From assembly GCA_041725895.1 (NCBI GenBank), contig JBGRQA010000035.1, forward strand, positions 1-61,229: DNA of 61,229 bases, in the 5' to 3' direction. Shown here piece by piece: positions 1-8,049 of the stretch. Numbering within the stretch: position 1 is the stretch's first letter; the number at the start of each line of letters is the position of its first letter. A program made the translations under genes and the position numbers. A model generated the notes under the pieces. It was given only the letters and a program-made list of their open reading frames with translations, was not told where the DNA came from and ran no database searches. Source of the stretch: JBGRQA01 sp041725895. GTDB taxonomy: Bacteria; Bacteroidota; Bacteroidia; Bacteroidales; Marinifilaceae.

Positions 1-133
1 TCTGAACCGAGTTTACGAGCTAGCTGAAAGCAAACTAGTTCAGAATGACAGGAAGTTTCATTCTTGGACACCCTCTTAAATCCAAGGAGTAACAGTTTTT
101 TCTTCGTTGTTAGTGTTCTTTGCGCGAACTTTT

Positions 134-595
134 TTAGATGTAGTACTCCGATGTATGCTTGATCTCCTTAATTACGAAGGTACTGTTCAAATTTCCGATG
201 TTTTTGATTTTGGAGAGTTTGTAGCGCACAAATTCGTGGTATTCCTCTAAACTTCGGACGTTGATTTTCAGGTAGAAATCCACGTGACCGGCCATGTGGT
301 AGCATTCCTGTACCTCCTCCAGGTTCTGAATCTGTTCCTCAAATTCATCAATGTAAGCCTCGTCGTGGTAGCGCATAGAAACCAGGCAGAAGGCAGTCAC
401 CGTCCGGTCGATCTGCTTTTTGTCCAGTATGGCTACGTACTTTTTGATGTAGCCCTGGTTCTCCAACCTTCGGATGCGTTCGTAAACCGGGGATGGGGTA
501 AGGTTTAGCATGCCTGCGATCTCTTTCGCGGTTTTCTTGGAATCCTTCTGTAGAATTCGGAGTATGGTCTTGTCGGTTTCGTCTAAATTTTCCAT
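134..595 (-). CDS. Lrp/AsnC-family transcriptional regulator
   Basis: A DNA-binding regulator of the feast/famine family. An N-terminal winged helix-turn-helix (about residues 1-60, with the LDETDKTILRILQ opening typical of AsnC/Lrp) is followed by an alpha/beta RAM/AsnC ligand-sensing domain (about 65-150) that normally drives oligomerisation and binds amino acids. The frame is open up to 640, giving 168 residues, but the ATG at 595 (153 aa) is preferred. It gives the usual family length, and a promoter (TTG-N20-TACTTTTG) at 638-668 overlaps the upstream ATG. Effector and targets cannot be told from the sequence. It stands alone, with no amino-acid pathway gene beside it. Confidence 0.93.
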   Translation of the reverse strand: MENLDETDKTILRILQKDSKKTAKEIAGMLNLTPSPVYERIRRLENQGYIKKYVAILDKKQIDRTVTAFCLVSMRYHDEAYIDEFEEQIQNLEEVQECYHMAGHVDFYLKINVRSLEEYHEFVRYKLSKIKNIGNLNSTFVIKEIKHTSEYYI

Positions 596-637
596 TGGGC
601 CGAAAATATTACTGGAATTATAGGGTTTGAACCCTTT

Positions 638-668
638 CAAAAGTACAAAATATCCTTAAATTACGCAA
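638..668 (-). promoter_or_regulatory. Promoter of the Lrp-family gene
   Basis: Read on the minus strand: TTG (666-668), 20-bp spacer, TACTTTTG (638-645). This matches the Bacteroidota housekeeping promoter (-33 TTG, -7 TAnnTTTG). The predicted transcript start is near 633, leaving a leader of about 38 nt before the ATG at 595. Confidence 0.7.
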
Positions 669-883
669 TGACCATAAAATTTACCTAGTTTGTTTTAATA
701 TGCATGAAATATCACAAGGAAATCTTTTCTTTGACAGTAAATAATGTTTCTGAGTCTTTCAAAAGACGGAACAGGAATAGAATTATGAAAGGTTGAAAGA
801 ATAGGCCTTTGTGCAAGCCGAAAACAACAACAAACACCAATAGTGTCGATTTCCAATCGGTACAAACCCTAATTATCGTTATT

Positions 884-920
884 AAACACCTCTTTCTCGT
901 TTGAGTTAGAGGTGTTTTGT
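884..920 (+). terminator. Intrinsic terminator without an obvious upstream gene
   Basis: A perfect 10-bp stem (AAACACCTCT at 884-893, AGAGGTGTTT at 908-917) is followed by T-rich DNA on the plus strand. No plus-strand protein gene lies upstream. It may end a small RNA: 740-860 also holds two short hairpins, GTCTTT/AAAGAC near 752-766 and CGATT/AATCG near 847-859. It could also act weakly for the minus-strand gene that ends at 968. Confidence 0.5.
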
Positions 921-967
921 TTGTAGGAGTTTCAATCCTTAAGATTTGAGGTCCGGTGAAATAGGAA

Positions 968-1162
968 TCACCGAAAGAAAATCCCTGTATCGGTATCCGC
1001 AGTATTTCTGCGGTTGCTTGCCTTTTTTAGGACTTCCTTTTTTTGCTCATTGGAATAATGTGACCAGTTGCCAATTTCTTCCCGGGTTCTTCTGCATCCA
1101 AAGCATACACCATTGGCATCGGAGCGACATATTTTAATGCAGGGAGATTTTATTTCGACCAT
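968..1162 (-). CDS. DUF1289 family small cysteine protein
   Basis: 64 residues that are almost entirely one DUF1289 domain. It shows the family pattern SPCIKIC...D..G.CFGC.RT..EI..W with four cysteines placed to bind a metal or Fe-S cluster, followed by the usual helix after W33. The family is widespread in proteobacteria and Bacteroidota; its function is not established. The last ~14 residues look unstructured. The gene appears monocistronic, with a TATCTTTG -7-like element at 1203-1210. Confidence 0.85.
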   Translation of the reverse strand: MVEIKSPCIKICRSDANGVCFGCRRTREEIGNWSHYSNEQKKEVLKKASNRRNTADTDTGIFFR

Positions 1163-1202
1163 ATTATGATTGTTTTTTATTTAGAAAGATTACAAATAAA
1201 AG

Positions 1203-1210
1203 CAAAGATA
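1203..1210 (-). promoter_or_regulatory. -7 element upstream of the DUF1289 gene
   Basis: TATCTTTG on the minus strand fits TAnnTTTG. No TTG lies 19-21 bp upstream, so only the -7 half is supported. The transcript would start near 1198, about 36 nt before the start codon. Confidence 0.4.
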
Positions 1211-1285
1211 TTTACTTTTCAAAATTAGGAATGATTCATTGGTGTCGCTTTTTGTTAGCCGAAGGAGAGGAAAGAGGGAGCAATT

Positions 1286-1396
1286 ATGAGTTTTCTTATT
1301 CTCCTGTTTTGGAATTACTTTTTAGCACTTCCGGTTTTGTTTTCGTTTTTCTTCCTGTCACGATTTATCCGTATGTTTATAGTCCCTAAAATATGA
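1286..1396 (+). CDS. Small single-pass membrane protein (36 aa), coupled to the next gene
   Basis: An ATG at 1286 opens a 36-codon frame encoding one long hydrophobic helix (about residues 2-25, rich in F, L, V) followed by a short basic tail (SRFIR...VPKI). Its TGA (1394-1396) overlaps the ATG of the isoprenoid-synthase-like gene as ATGA, the usual arrangement for translational coupling. A purine-rich stretch (GGAGAGGAAAGAGGGAG, 1264-1280) just upstream could serve as a ribosome-binding site, which is unusual here. No family is recognised. It might anchor or assist the downstream enzyme, but this is inference. The alternative is an untranslated leader. Confidence 0.5.
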   Translation: MSFLILLFWNYFLALPVLFSFFFLSRFIRMFIVPKI

Positions 1397-2631
1397 TAAC
1401 CATGAATGCATCCCTGTCTCCACTTCAAGAACTTACCCAAAAATACCGGGAGAAATGGAATTGTTGTGCCACTGACTTTCCTACCTTGAGTAAATCTTTC
1501 AATCGTTTGGAGAAGGGGATTGGTGAACGGAGGTTGGATCGTTTTTTTGATGACATTAAGACACAGGAGAAGGATTGGAAAGGTGATAGCCGCAAGTTTT
1601 TTACCTTGATGAAAACTTTTTTTCGTGAGGGGTTGGCCTATTCCGAGGAGCAACTGGAGGTGATTCTTTCGGATGAGATGGTGGAGGCGACCCGTAGTTT
1701 TGTGATCAAAGCCCGGGCTTTTGATGCAGAATTGTCAAAAGACGAGATATTTCAGGCTTGCCGCAATGTGTGGATTATGAATGGACTTCAGTATGTTTTT
1801 GGAAAGCCCATTGAGATTACCCCTTCTATTTTCGCCTACAGCATGCTTTATCCTTATACGGACAATTATATCGATGATCCTACCATCTCTCAGGAGCGAA
1901 AAGAGGCCTTTAGCCGACGTTTCTACCAAAGGTTGGATGGGGAGGCTCTATGTCCGGAAAATGAGATGGAGGAGCGAATTTTTAGCCTGGTAGAGATGAT
2001 TGAGGGAGAATTCCACCGTAAGGAATTTCCACAGGTCTATCAAAGTCTACTGGCTATTCATGAAGCACAAAGCCGAAGTGCCGGATTGATTAATTCCCGG
2101 GATCAACTTTCGGAGGGGGAAACCTTTGAGATCTGTGTGAAAAAGGGGGCCACCTCGGTCATTGCTGACGGTTGTCTGATACTGGGCAGTTTGGATGAAA
2201 AACAGTTGCAGTTTCTCTTCGAATACGGGGCTTACCTGCAATTGTTAGACGATCTTCAGGATGCTTCGGAGGATTATAAGGGACAATTGTTTACCTGCTT
2301 CTCACGTGCAATTCCCAACGAAAAACTAGACCAGTATCTCTGCAGAACCTACAATATGGGCAGGGAGGTTTTGCAAACTATCGAAGATTTGTACCCGAAA
2401 CAGAAGGTTTTCAAATCTCTAATGCAAAAAAGTATTGATCTGTTCCTGGTGGAGGCTATTGTGAATAACCAGGATTATTTTAGTTCGCAGTTCGCCGGTG
2501 AGTTTGAGAGGTATTCTCCCTTTCGATTTGATTATATCCGAGAGAAAAGCAGTACCCTTTCTCCGTATCAGTCCATGCTGTTTCAGCAAATAGAGAAGTT
2601 GGCGATGGAGGAGGTTGAAATTATTGGCTAA
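1393..2631 (+). CDS. Class I isoprenoid-synthase-like enzyme
   Basis: 412 residues, all-helical in character, with features of the class I trans-isoprenyl synthase fold. A first acidic motif (YTDNYIDD, D157/D161/D162) and a second (QLLDDLQD, D286/D287/D290) would hold the magnesium-diphosphate, and between them lies a KKGATSVIADG stretch (about 250-260) like the substrate-binding helix. The first motif is not a clean DDxxD, so this may be a terpene-cyclase-like or divergent prenyl-transfer enzyme rather than a chain-elongating synthase. The substrate is unknown. It overlaps a 36-residue membrane peptide by 4 bp. An ATG at 1402 is an alternative start. Confidence 0.65.
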   Translation: MITMNASLSPLQELTQKYREKWNCCATDFPTLSKSFNRLEKGIGERRLDRFFDDIKTQEKDWKGDSRKFFTLMKTFFREGLAYSEEQLEVILSDEMVEATRSFVIKARAFDAELSKDEIFQACRNVWIMNGLQYVFGKPIEITPSIFAYSMLYPYTDNYIDDPTISQERKEAFSRRFYQRLDGEALCPENEMEERIFSLVEMIEGEFHRKEFPQVYQSLLAIHEAQSRSAGLINSRDQLSEGETFEICVKKGATSVIADGCLILGSLDEKQLQFLFEYGAYLQLLDDLQDASEDYKGQLFTCFSRAIPNEKLDQYLCRTYNMGREVLQTIEDLYPKQKVFKSLMQKSIDLFLVEAIVNNQDYFSSQFAGEFERYSPFRFDYIREKSSTLSPYQSMLFQQIEKLAMEEVEIIG

Positions 2632-2796
2632 TAATATCAAGTCTCGAGCTACTAGTCACTAGTTTTTTAAAAAATGCAACCAAGAGACTTGGAGTAAGAG
2701 ATGAGATTTGAAATTCTTTTTATTGATAAGACTTTACGGCAACCATTTTCGTTGAAATTTACAGCAGGGGATTAACAGCTTCTTTCATTATTTTTC

Positions 2797-2828
2797 ATAA
2801 AAAAGCCGATCCCTTTCGGAACCGGCTT
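2797..2828 (-). terminator. Terminator of pheT
   Basis: Read on the minus strand, AAGCCG (2823-2828) pairs with CGGCTT (2803-2808), extended inward by imperfect pairs, and is followed by a T run. It lies 23 bp beyond the pheT stop codon. Confidence 0.75.
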
Positions 2829-2850
2829 GTATTATTCGGAAGCAAATGGA

Positions 2851-5301
2851 TTATCGCAGTTGTGCGCCCAGTTGCTTTTCGTAGCTCTTGATCATTTTTT
2901 GCATGATCTTGTCGATCTGCTTGTCGTTCAGAGTTTTTTCCGTGTCCTGAAGAATGAAGCTTACTGCATACGACTTTTTGTCGGCACCCAGGCTTTCTCC
3001 TTCGTAAACATCGAATAAACTTACTGACTTTAACAATTTGCGCTCGCAGTTGAAGGCAATCTGTTTGATCTCTGCAAAGCTGGCTGATGTGTCCAGTAGT
3101 AGAGCAAGGTCACGCTTCACAGCAGGGAACTTAGGCAATTCGGTGTAGCTTACTTTATTTTTCTTCGCTTCGGCAATCAGGTTCTCCCAGTTGAAGTCGG
3201 CATAGAAAACAGGAACATCGATGTCTGAGTTCTTCAGTAATTTTCCGTTAACCAATCCCATTTCCACCAATTGTACTTTCTTGGCGTTGTAGCTTAAGCC
3301 TTCGGTGAACAGGTCGCTTTCGGTCTCCTTAATCTTTAGACCGTTTACTTTGAATCCCAGGCGGGTCAGAATGTTCTCAACGTATGCCTTTAAGTGGTAG
3401 AAGCTGGTTGGCTCTTCCTTCAGGTTCCAACTGGCTTGTGTTTTGTTACCGGTCATGAAAATGGCAAGGTGCTCCTTCTCCACATAGTTCTTCACAGGAT
3501 TTTCATGCTCTTCCTTTTTGAAGTAGTGGTAGGATTTACCGAACTCGTAAAATTTCAGATCGGCATTCTTGCGGTTGATATTGTAGGCAATACATTCCAA
3601 ACCTCCAAAAAGCAAGCTCTGACGCATAGCGTTCAAGTCAGAACTCAATGGGTTGTAAATGTTTACGGTGTTTTCAGCTTTTACGCTCTCCAAACCTTCG
3701 TAATAGGAAGCCTTGCCCAGCGAGTTGTTCATGATCTCGTTGAAGCCATTGGCAGTTAGAATGTCTGCCAGCATATTCTTCAACTTGTGCTCGTCAGGTT
3801 TTGGAGAGTAGCTCAAAGTAGAGTTCACCTTGTTAGGTACTTCCACGTTGTTGAAACCGTAGATACGCAGTATCTCTTCAATTACATCGGCCTCGCGCTT
3901 CACATCTACACGGTAAGGAGGAACTAATAGGTTAAGGGTATCACTGTCTTCCTGCTCGATCTTGATTTCAAGAGCGGTCAGGATATTCATGATGGTTTCC
4001 TTACCGATTTTCTTACCAATTAGTTTTTCGATACGATCGATGCTTACCTCTACTTTGAAATCCTCTACAGGCTCTGGGTAGATGTCAATGATATCGGATG
4101 AAATATTTCCGCCGGCGATCTCCTTGATCAACATGGCAGCGCGTTTCATTGCATATATGGTGTTGTTTGGATCTGTTCCTCTCTCGAAACGGAATGATGC
4201 ATCGGTGTTCAAACCATGACGACGGGCAGTTTTTCGAACGTAAACCGAATCGAAGTATGCACTTTCCAGGAAGATGTCGGTGGTGGTCTCGCTTACGCCT
4301 GAATCCAGACCTCCGAATACACCGGCAATGCACATTGGCTCTTCGGCGTTGCAGATCATCAGGTCATTTTCGTGCAGCTCGCGTTTGGTTTCATCCAATG
4401 TAACGAACAATTTGCCTTTGGGCTCGGTTTTTACCACCACTTTGTTGCCGTTAACTTTAGCCATATCGAAAGCGTGCAGAGGCTGACCGGTTTCAAACAA
4501 TACGTAGTTGGTAATATCTACTACATTGTTGATCGGATTTAATCCAATAGCTTTCAAACGGTTTTGTAACCATTCAGGAGATTCTTCGATTTTTACACCG
4601 CTGATGCAAACACCGGAATAACGGTGACAAGCTTCTTTTTTCTCCACAACAACTTCAATTGGAGTATTGGTGTTGTCTACCTTGAAATCATCTACCGAAG
4701 GTGTGTGGTACTCAATATCTTTTTGCTGCTTCAGGTAGGCCGCTAAATCACGTGCTACTCCAATGTGTGAGGCTCCATCAACCCGGTTTGGAGTCAGGTC
4801 GATTTCAATTACGATATCATCCTCAATTTTGAAGAAATCCTTGGCGGGGGTTCCCACTACTGCATCACCATCCAATACCATGATTCCATCATGGCCAGCA
4901 CCTACGCCAATTTCATCCTCAGCACAGATCATTCCCAGAGATACTTCTCCACGAATTTTGGATTTTTTAATGGTAAAGCTTTCCTCCCCGTCATACAAAA
5001 CAGTTCCTACGGTTGCTACCACTACTTTTTGCCCAGCAGCTACATTGGGGGCTCCACATACGATTGGAAGCAATTCTTCGGTTCCTACATCTACGGTAGT
5101 CATGCTCAGGTGATCCGAGTTAGGGTGGGGCACACAGGTCTTCACCTCTCCAATCACAAGTCCTTCCAATCCACCTTTGATGGACTGATACTTCTCAATT
5201 CCTCCAACTTCCAACCCGGTTTGGGTTAAAATTTCGTCAATTTCAGAGGGCGTAAGATCAACATCAATGTACTCTTTTAGCCAATTGTACGATATCTTCA
5301 T
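2851..5301 (-). CDS. pheT: Phenylalanyl-tRNA synthetase beta subunit
   Basis: 816 residues, the usual length for bacterial PheT. It is the large subunit of the (alpha-beta)2 enzyme that charges tRNA-Phe in the cytoplasm. The N-terminus (MKISYNWLKEYIDVDLTPSEI) is diagnostic. The domain order is an EMAP-like tRNA-binding domain (about 40-150), B3/B4 (about 210-370, including the editing site), B5 (about 400-475), the catalytic-like core (about 490-680) and a C-terminal anticodon-binding FDX-ACB domain (about 720-816). pheS is not adjacent, as in many Bacteroidota. The gene has its own promoter (5397-5427), a leader with a long hairpin, and a terminator. Confidence 0.98.
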   Translation of the reverse strand: MKISYNWLKEYIDVDLTPSEIDEILTQTGLEVGGIEKYQSIKGGLEGLVIGEVKTCVPHPNSDHLSMTTVDVGTEELLPIVCGAPNVAAGQKVVVATVGTVLYDGEESFTIKKSKIRGEVSLGMICAEDEIGVGAGHDGIMVLDGDAVVGTPAKDFFKIEDDIVIEIDLTPNRVDGASHIGVARDLAAYLKQQKDIEYHTPSVDDFKVDNTNTPIEVVVEKKEACHRYSGVCISGVKIEESPEWLQNRLKAIGLNPINNVVDITNYVLFETGQPLHAFDMAKVNGNKVVVKTEPKGKLFVTLDETKRELHENDLMICNAEEPMCIAGVFGGLDSGVSETTTDIFLESAYFDSVYVRKTARRHGLNTDASFRFERGTDPNNTIYAMKRAAMLIKEIAGGNISSDIIDIYPEPVEDFKVEVSIDRIEKLIGKKIGKETIMNILTALEIKIEQEDSDTLNLLVPPYRVDVKREADVIEEILRIYGFNNVEVPNKVNSTLSYSPKPDEHKLKNMLADILTANGFNEIMNNSLGKASYYEGLESVKAENTVNIYNPLSSDLNAMRQSLLFGGLECIAYNINRKNADLKFYEFGKSYHYFKKEEHENPVKNYVEKEHLAIFMTGNKTQASWNLKEEPTSFYHLKAYVENILTRLGFKVNGLKIKETESDLFTEGLSYNAKKVQLVEMGLVNGKLLKNSDIDVPVFYADFNWENLIAEAKKNKVSYTELPKFPAVKRDLALLLDTSASFAEIKQIAFNCERKLLKSVSLFDVYEGESLGADKKSYAVSFILQDTEKTLNDKQIDKIMQKMIKSYEKQLGAQLR

Positions 5302-5324
5302 TGCGTATTCGGTTTTTATATGGC

Positions 5325-5368
5325 CGGATGTAACAGCGCCAGAATCATTCTTTCAGGTGTTGCATCCG
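5325..5368 (-). promoter_or_regulatory. Leader hairpin in the pheT 5' UTR
   Basis: Within the predicted ~90-nt pheT leader, minus-strand CGGATG (5363-5368) pairs with CATCCG (5325-5330), and the stem can extend inward with AACA/TGTT. No T run follows, so this is not a plain terminator. No T-box or leader peptide is evident. A regulatory role is inference. Confidence 0.35.
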
Positions 5369-5396
5369 ATGGATACAATTTACAATTATAAGCTTA

Positions 5397-5427
5397 CAAA
5401 AGTAGGAATTTTAGCTCCAAGTAGCAA
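5397..5427 (-). promoter_or_regulatory. Promoter of pheT
   Basis: TTG (5425-5427), 20-bp spacer and TACTTTTG (5397-5404) on the minus strand exactly fit the Bacteroidota housekeeping promoter. The transcript would begin near 5392. Confidence 0.75.
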
Positions 5428-5584
5428 GGGAAAATACTGTTCGATGTTTTGAGTTCCGAGTTTCTGGTTGCTAGTTTCTTGTTTCTAGTTTCTGGCTGCC
5501 TGAAGAAAGTAACAAGTTCCAAGTAACAAGGGGAGCTTTGGGGGACTTGTCACTTGTTGCTTGAGCCTTGACACTTATCCAAGC

Positions 5585-5615
5585 TTGTTTCTTGCTCCGA
5601 TTTCCGATATATTTG
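5585..5615 (+). promoter_or_regulatory. Promoter of surE
   Basis: TTG (5585-5587), 20-bp spacer and TATATTTG (5608-5615) give a full match to the consensus. Transcription would start near 5620, downstream of the ATG at 5561. This rules out that ATG as the normal start of surE. Confidence 0.75.
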
Positions 5616-5644
5616 TAGAATTGTTAAACCAAAAAAGAATTTCA

Positions 5645-6424
5645 TTGGAAACAAATCATAAACCCCTGATATTGGTTACTAACGACGATGGTATAAATGC
5701 CAAGGGAATTAAGGCCCTGGTGGAGATGGTGCAGCCTTTTGGAGAAGTGTTTGTTGTGGCACCCAACCGGGCTAACTCCGGAAAATCCAATTCCATCACG
5801 GTGGAGGTGCCTATTCGTATTAAAAAAGTTAGGGATGAGGAGGATTTGAAGATCTTCAGTTGCAAGGGAACTCCAGTGGATTGTGTGAAGCTGGCCTTGA
5901 ATAAAATATTGCCCCGACGTCCTGATTTTCTCGTTTCCGGAATCAATCACGGGGCCAATACTTCTGTGAGTGTGATGTATTCGGGGACAATGGGAGCAAC
6001 CATTGAGGGGTGTTTGAATAACATTCCATCCATAGGTTTCTCATTGAATTCCTTTAAGGCGGATGCGGATTTTTCTCAATGTATTGTTTACGGGCGTAAG
6101 ATCTTTGCCAACCTGTTGAAGAAGGGATTGCCACGAAGTATCTGTTTGAATGTAAACTTTCCCGATAGCGATATTCAAGGGGTTAAGGTTTGCAGACAAG
6201 CCGACGGGCAGTGGAAGGAGGAGTTCGATCATCGAACAGACCCACATGGAGGAGATTACTACTGGTTGACAGGCTATTTTAAGAATGCAGAGCCTCATTC
6301 GGAGGAGACCGATGAGTGGGCCATGCACAATGGCTTTGTTTCCGTAGTGCCTACCCAAATTGATTTAACAGCTTATTCCATGATGGATGATTTAAAAAAT
6401 TGGGACTATGAGATCCAGAATTAA
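5645..6424 (+). CDS. surE: 5'/3'-nucleotidase SurE
   Basis: Survival protein SurE, a metal-dependent nucleoside monophosphatase. It shows the family signature LVTNDDGINAKGI near the N-terminus (the two Asp bind the metal), APNRANSGKSNSIT (about residues 45-58), and SGINHGANTSVSVMYSGTMGA, which completes the metal site. The longest open frame starts at ATG 5561 (287 aa), but its first 28 residues have no SurE character and lie upstream of the promoter at 5585-5615. The in-frame TTG at 5645 gives a 259-aa protein starting METNHKPLILVTNDDG, the normal family length. The gene overlaps the next by 17 bp and probably shares a transcript with lpxB. Confidence 0.95.
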   Translation: METNHKPLILVTNDDGINAKGIKALVEMVQPFGEVFVVAPNRANSGKSNSITVEVPIRIKKVRDEEDLKIFSCKGTPVDCVKLALNKILPRRPDFLVSGINHGANTSVSVMYSGTMGATIEGCLNNIPSIGFSLNSFKADADFSQCIVYGRKIFANLLKKGLPRSICLNVNFPDSDIQGVKVCRQADGQWKEEFDHRTDPHGGDYYWLTGYFKNAEPHSEETDEWAMHNGFVSVVPTQIDLTAYSMMDDLKNWDYEIQN

Positions 6425-6707
6425 TTCGACACTTCTGGGAAGCATTATCGGTTTTGTTGCCCCAATTATAGCTGTACTACTCTTTTTCGTACTGAAATAT
6501 CAGGCGAGAATGAATTTGGAAGAGTTTATTGATAGTTTGTTTGTACTGAATATCTACTCCCATGTAATGGCTATTGGAGTATATGCAGGGAACTTGGCTT
6601 TTTTCACCTTGTTTATTAAAACCGATTTATTGAAAGCGGCAAGAGGAGTTCTTCTGGCGACAATCATTTACTCTTTTGTGATCGCCTTTTTTAGGCTGGG
6701 CCTCTAG
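6408..6707 (+). CDS. Small three-helix membrane protein, unknown
   Basis: 99 residues with about three hydrophobic segments (roughly 10-29, 44-66 and 78-96) and a basic N-terminus, so an inner-membrane protein. It starts inside the last codons of surE (17-bp overlap, different frame) and is followed 112 bp later by lpxB, suggesting one operon. No known motif is visible. Its place between surE and lpxB hints at envelope or housekeeping work, but no function should be assigned. Confidence 0.7.
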   Translation: MRSRINSTLLGSIIGFVAPIIAVLLFFVLKYQARMNLEEFIDSLFVLNIYSHVMAIGVYAGNLAFFTLFIKTDLLKAARGVLLATIIYSFVIAFFRLGL

Positions 6708-6819
6708 ATTGTATACATGAAACTTGACTACAAAGGAGCTTTGCTAAGAAATAATGCAGAGCTTTGTGATTAATTTTTTCTTGCTCCATGTAGCTTGACA
6801 CTAGCAACTTTTTCATAAA

Positions 6820-7953
6820 ATGAAATACTACATCATAGCCGGAGAGGCATCCGGAGACTTGCATGCATCAAACCTGATGCGAGAATTGAAGAAAGAGGAT
6901 CCGGAGGCTGGTTTCCGTTTTTGGGGTGGTGATCTGATGCAGGCCCAGGGAGGAGCTTTGGTAAAACATTACCGGGAAACTGCTTTTATGGGTTTTGTGA
7001 CCGTGTTAAAAAATCTGGGAACAATACGAAAGAACTTTCAGCTGTGCGAATCCGATCTTTTGGATTATCAACCTGATGTTCTGATTTTAGTTGATTATCC
7101 TGGTTTTAATCTTCGCATGGCTGCTTTTGCCAAGAAGCATGGCATTAAGGTGTTTTACTATATTTCTCCCAAAATATGGGCCTGGAAAGAATCCAGGGTG
7201 AAAAAGATCAAGCGTTTTGTGGATCGAATGTATACCATCTTTCCTTTCGAAACGGAGTTCTACCAAAAGCACAATTACAAGGTTCATTTTGGAGGAAATC
7301 CTCTGTTGGATGCGATTGAAGCTCGTTCCAATAGGGAGGAGGAATTCCATGCTTTTATACAACGTAACAAATTAGACGAAAAACCGATTATTGCCCTATT
7401 GGCTGGTAGCCGTAAGCAGGAGATTGAGCGAATTCTACCTCCAATGTTGGAGATGGTGGAGCAGTATCCTGACTACCAGTTTGTGATTGCAGCGGCTCCT
7501 TCCATTGATAAAGAGTTGTATGCTCCTTTTGTGAAGGGGAAAAATGTGAGTTTTGTCTTTGGGCAGACCTATGAATTGCTGCAGCAGTCCAAAGCGGCTC
7601 TGGTGACTTCGGGGACAGCTACACTGGAAACGGCTCTGCTTCGTGTACCTCAGGTGGTTTGCTATCAGATGGGAGGAGGAAGTTTGGCTTATACTCTCGG
7701 GAAGCGTCTGTTGAAAGTAAAATACATCTCACTTGTAAACTTGGTGATGGACCGAATGGTCGTGAAAGAGTTGATTCAGCAGTATATGAATCCTTCTGCC
7801 ATAAAGGCTGAGCTGGATGCTATTCTACCGGGTGGGGAACAACGAGAGGAGATGCTCCACAATTATCAGTTGTTGCATGAAAAATTGGGTGGTCCCGGTG
7901 CTTCGGCTCGTTTTGCCCAAATGATGGTGAAGGAATTGAAAGAGGGCGTGTAA
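6820..7953 (+). CDS. lpxB: Lipid-A-disaccharide synthase
   Basis: A 377-residue glycosyltransferase of family GT19. It joins UDP-2,3-diacylglucosamine to lipid X, making the beta-1,6 disaccharide of lipid A at the inner face of the cytoplasmic membrane. Supporting motifs are the N-terminal YYIIAGEASGDLHASNLM, VDYPGFNLRMA (about 90-100), YYISPKIWAWKESRVKKIK (about 110-128), GNPLLD (about 160), LLAGSRKQEI (about 190) and the donor-site region TSGTATLETAL (about 267-277). Length and motif order are normal. It follows surE and a small membrane gene. Confidence 0.97.
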   Translation: MKYYIIAGEASGDLHASNLMRELKKEDPEAGFRFWGGDLMQAQGGALVKHYRETAFMGFVTVLKNLGTIRKNFQLCESDLLDYQPDVLILVDYPGFNLRMAAFAKKHGIKVFYYISPKIWAWKESRVKKIKRFVDRMYTIFPFETEFYQKHNYKVHFGGNPLLDAIEARSNREEEFHAFIQRNKLDEKPIIALLAGSRKQEIERILPPMLEMVEQYPDYQFVIAAAPSIDKELYAPFVKGKNVSFVFGQTYELLQQSKAALVTSGTATLETALLRVPQVVCYQMGGGSLAYTLGKRLLKVKYISLVNLVMDRMVVKELIQQYMNPSAIKAELDAILPGGEQREEMLHNYQLLHEKLGGPGASARFAQMMVKELKEGV

Positions 7954-7985
7954 TTGAAACTTTTTAGCGTAAGCTTCTGTTTGCC

Positions 7986-8020
7986 GGGAGGGGACGAAAG
8001 GGAACCCCTCCTTTCCGATT
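7986..8020 (+). terminator. Probable terminator of the surE-lpxB unit
   Basis: A GC-rich 7-bp stem (GGAGGGG 7987-7993, CCCCTCC 8005-8011) is followed by a moderately T-rich tract. It lies between lpxB and the convergent GIN lipoprotein gene, so it may serve both. Confidence 0.5.
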
Positions 8021-8049
8021 TGTTTCTTTTAAGGGTGTAGTATTAATTG

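Noticed and set aside
2851..5301. Long antisense frames within pheT (for example near 3394-3759 and 4763-5113)
   Set aside because: They are shadows of a strongly supported synthetase gene, with no start context or domain signal.
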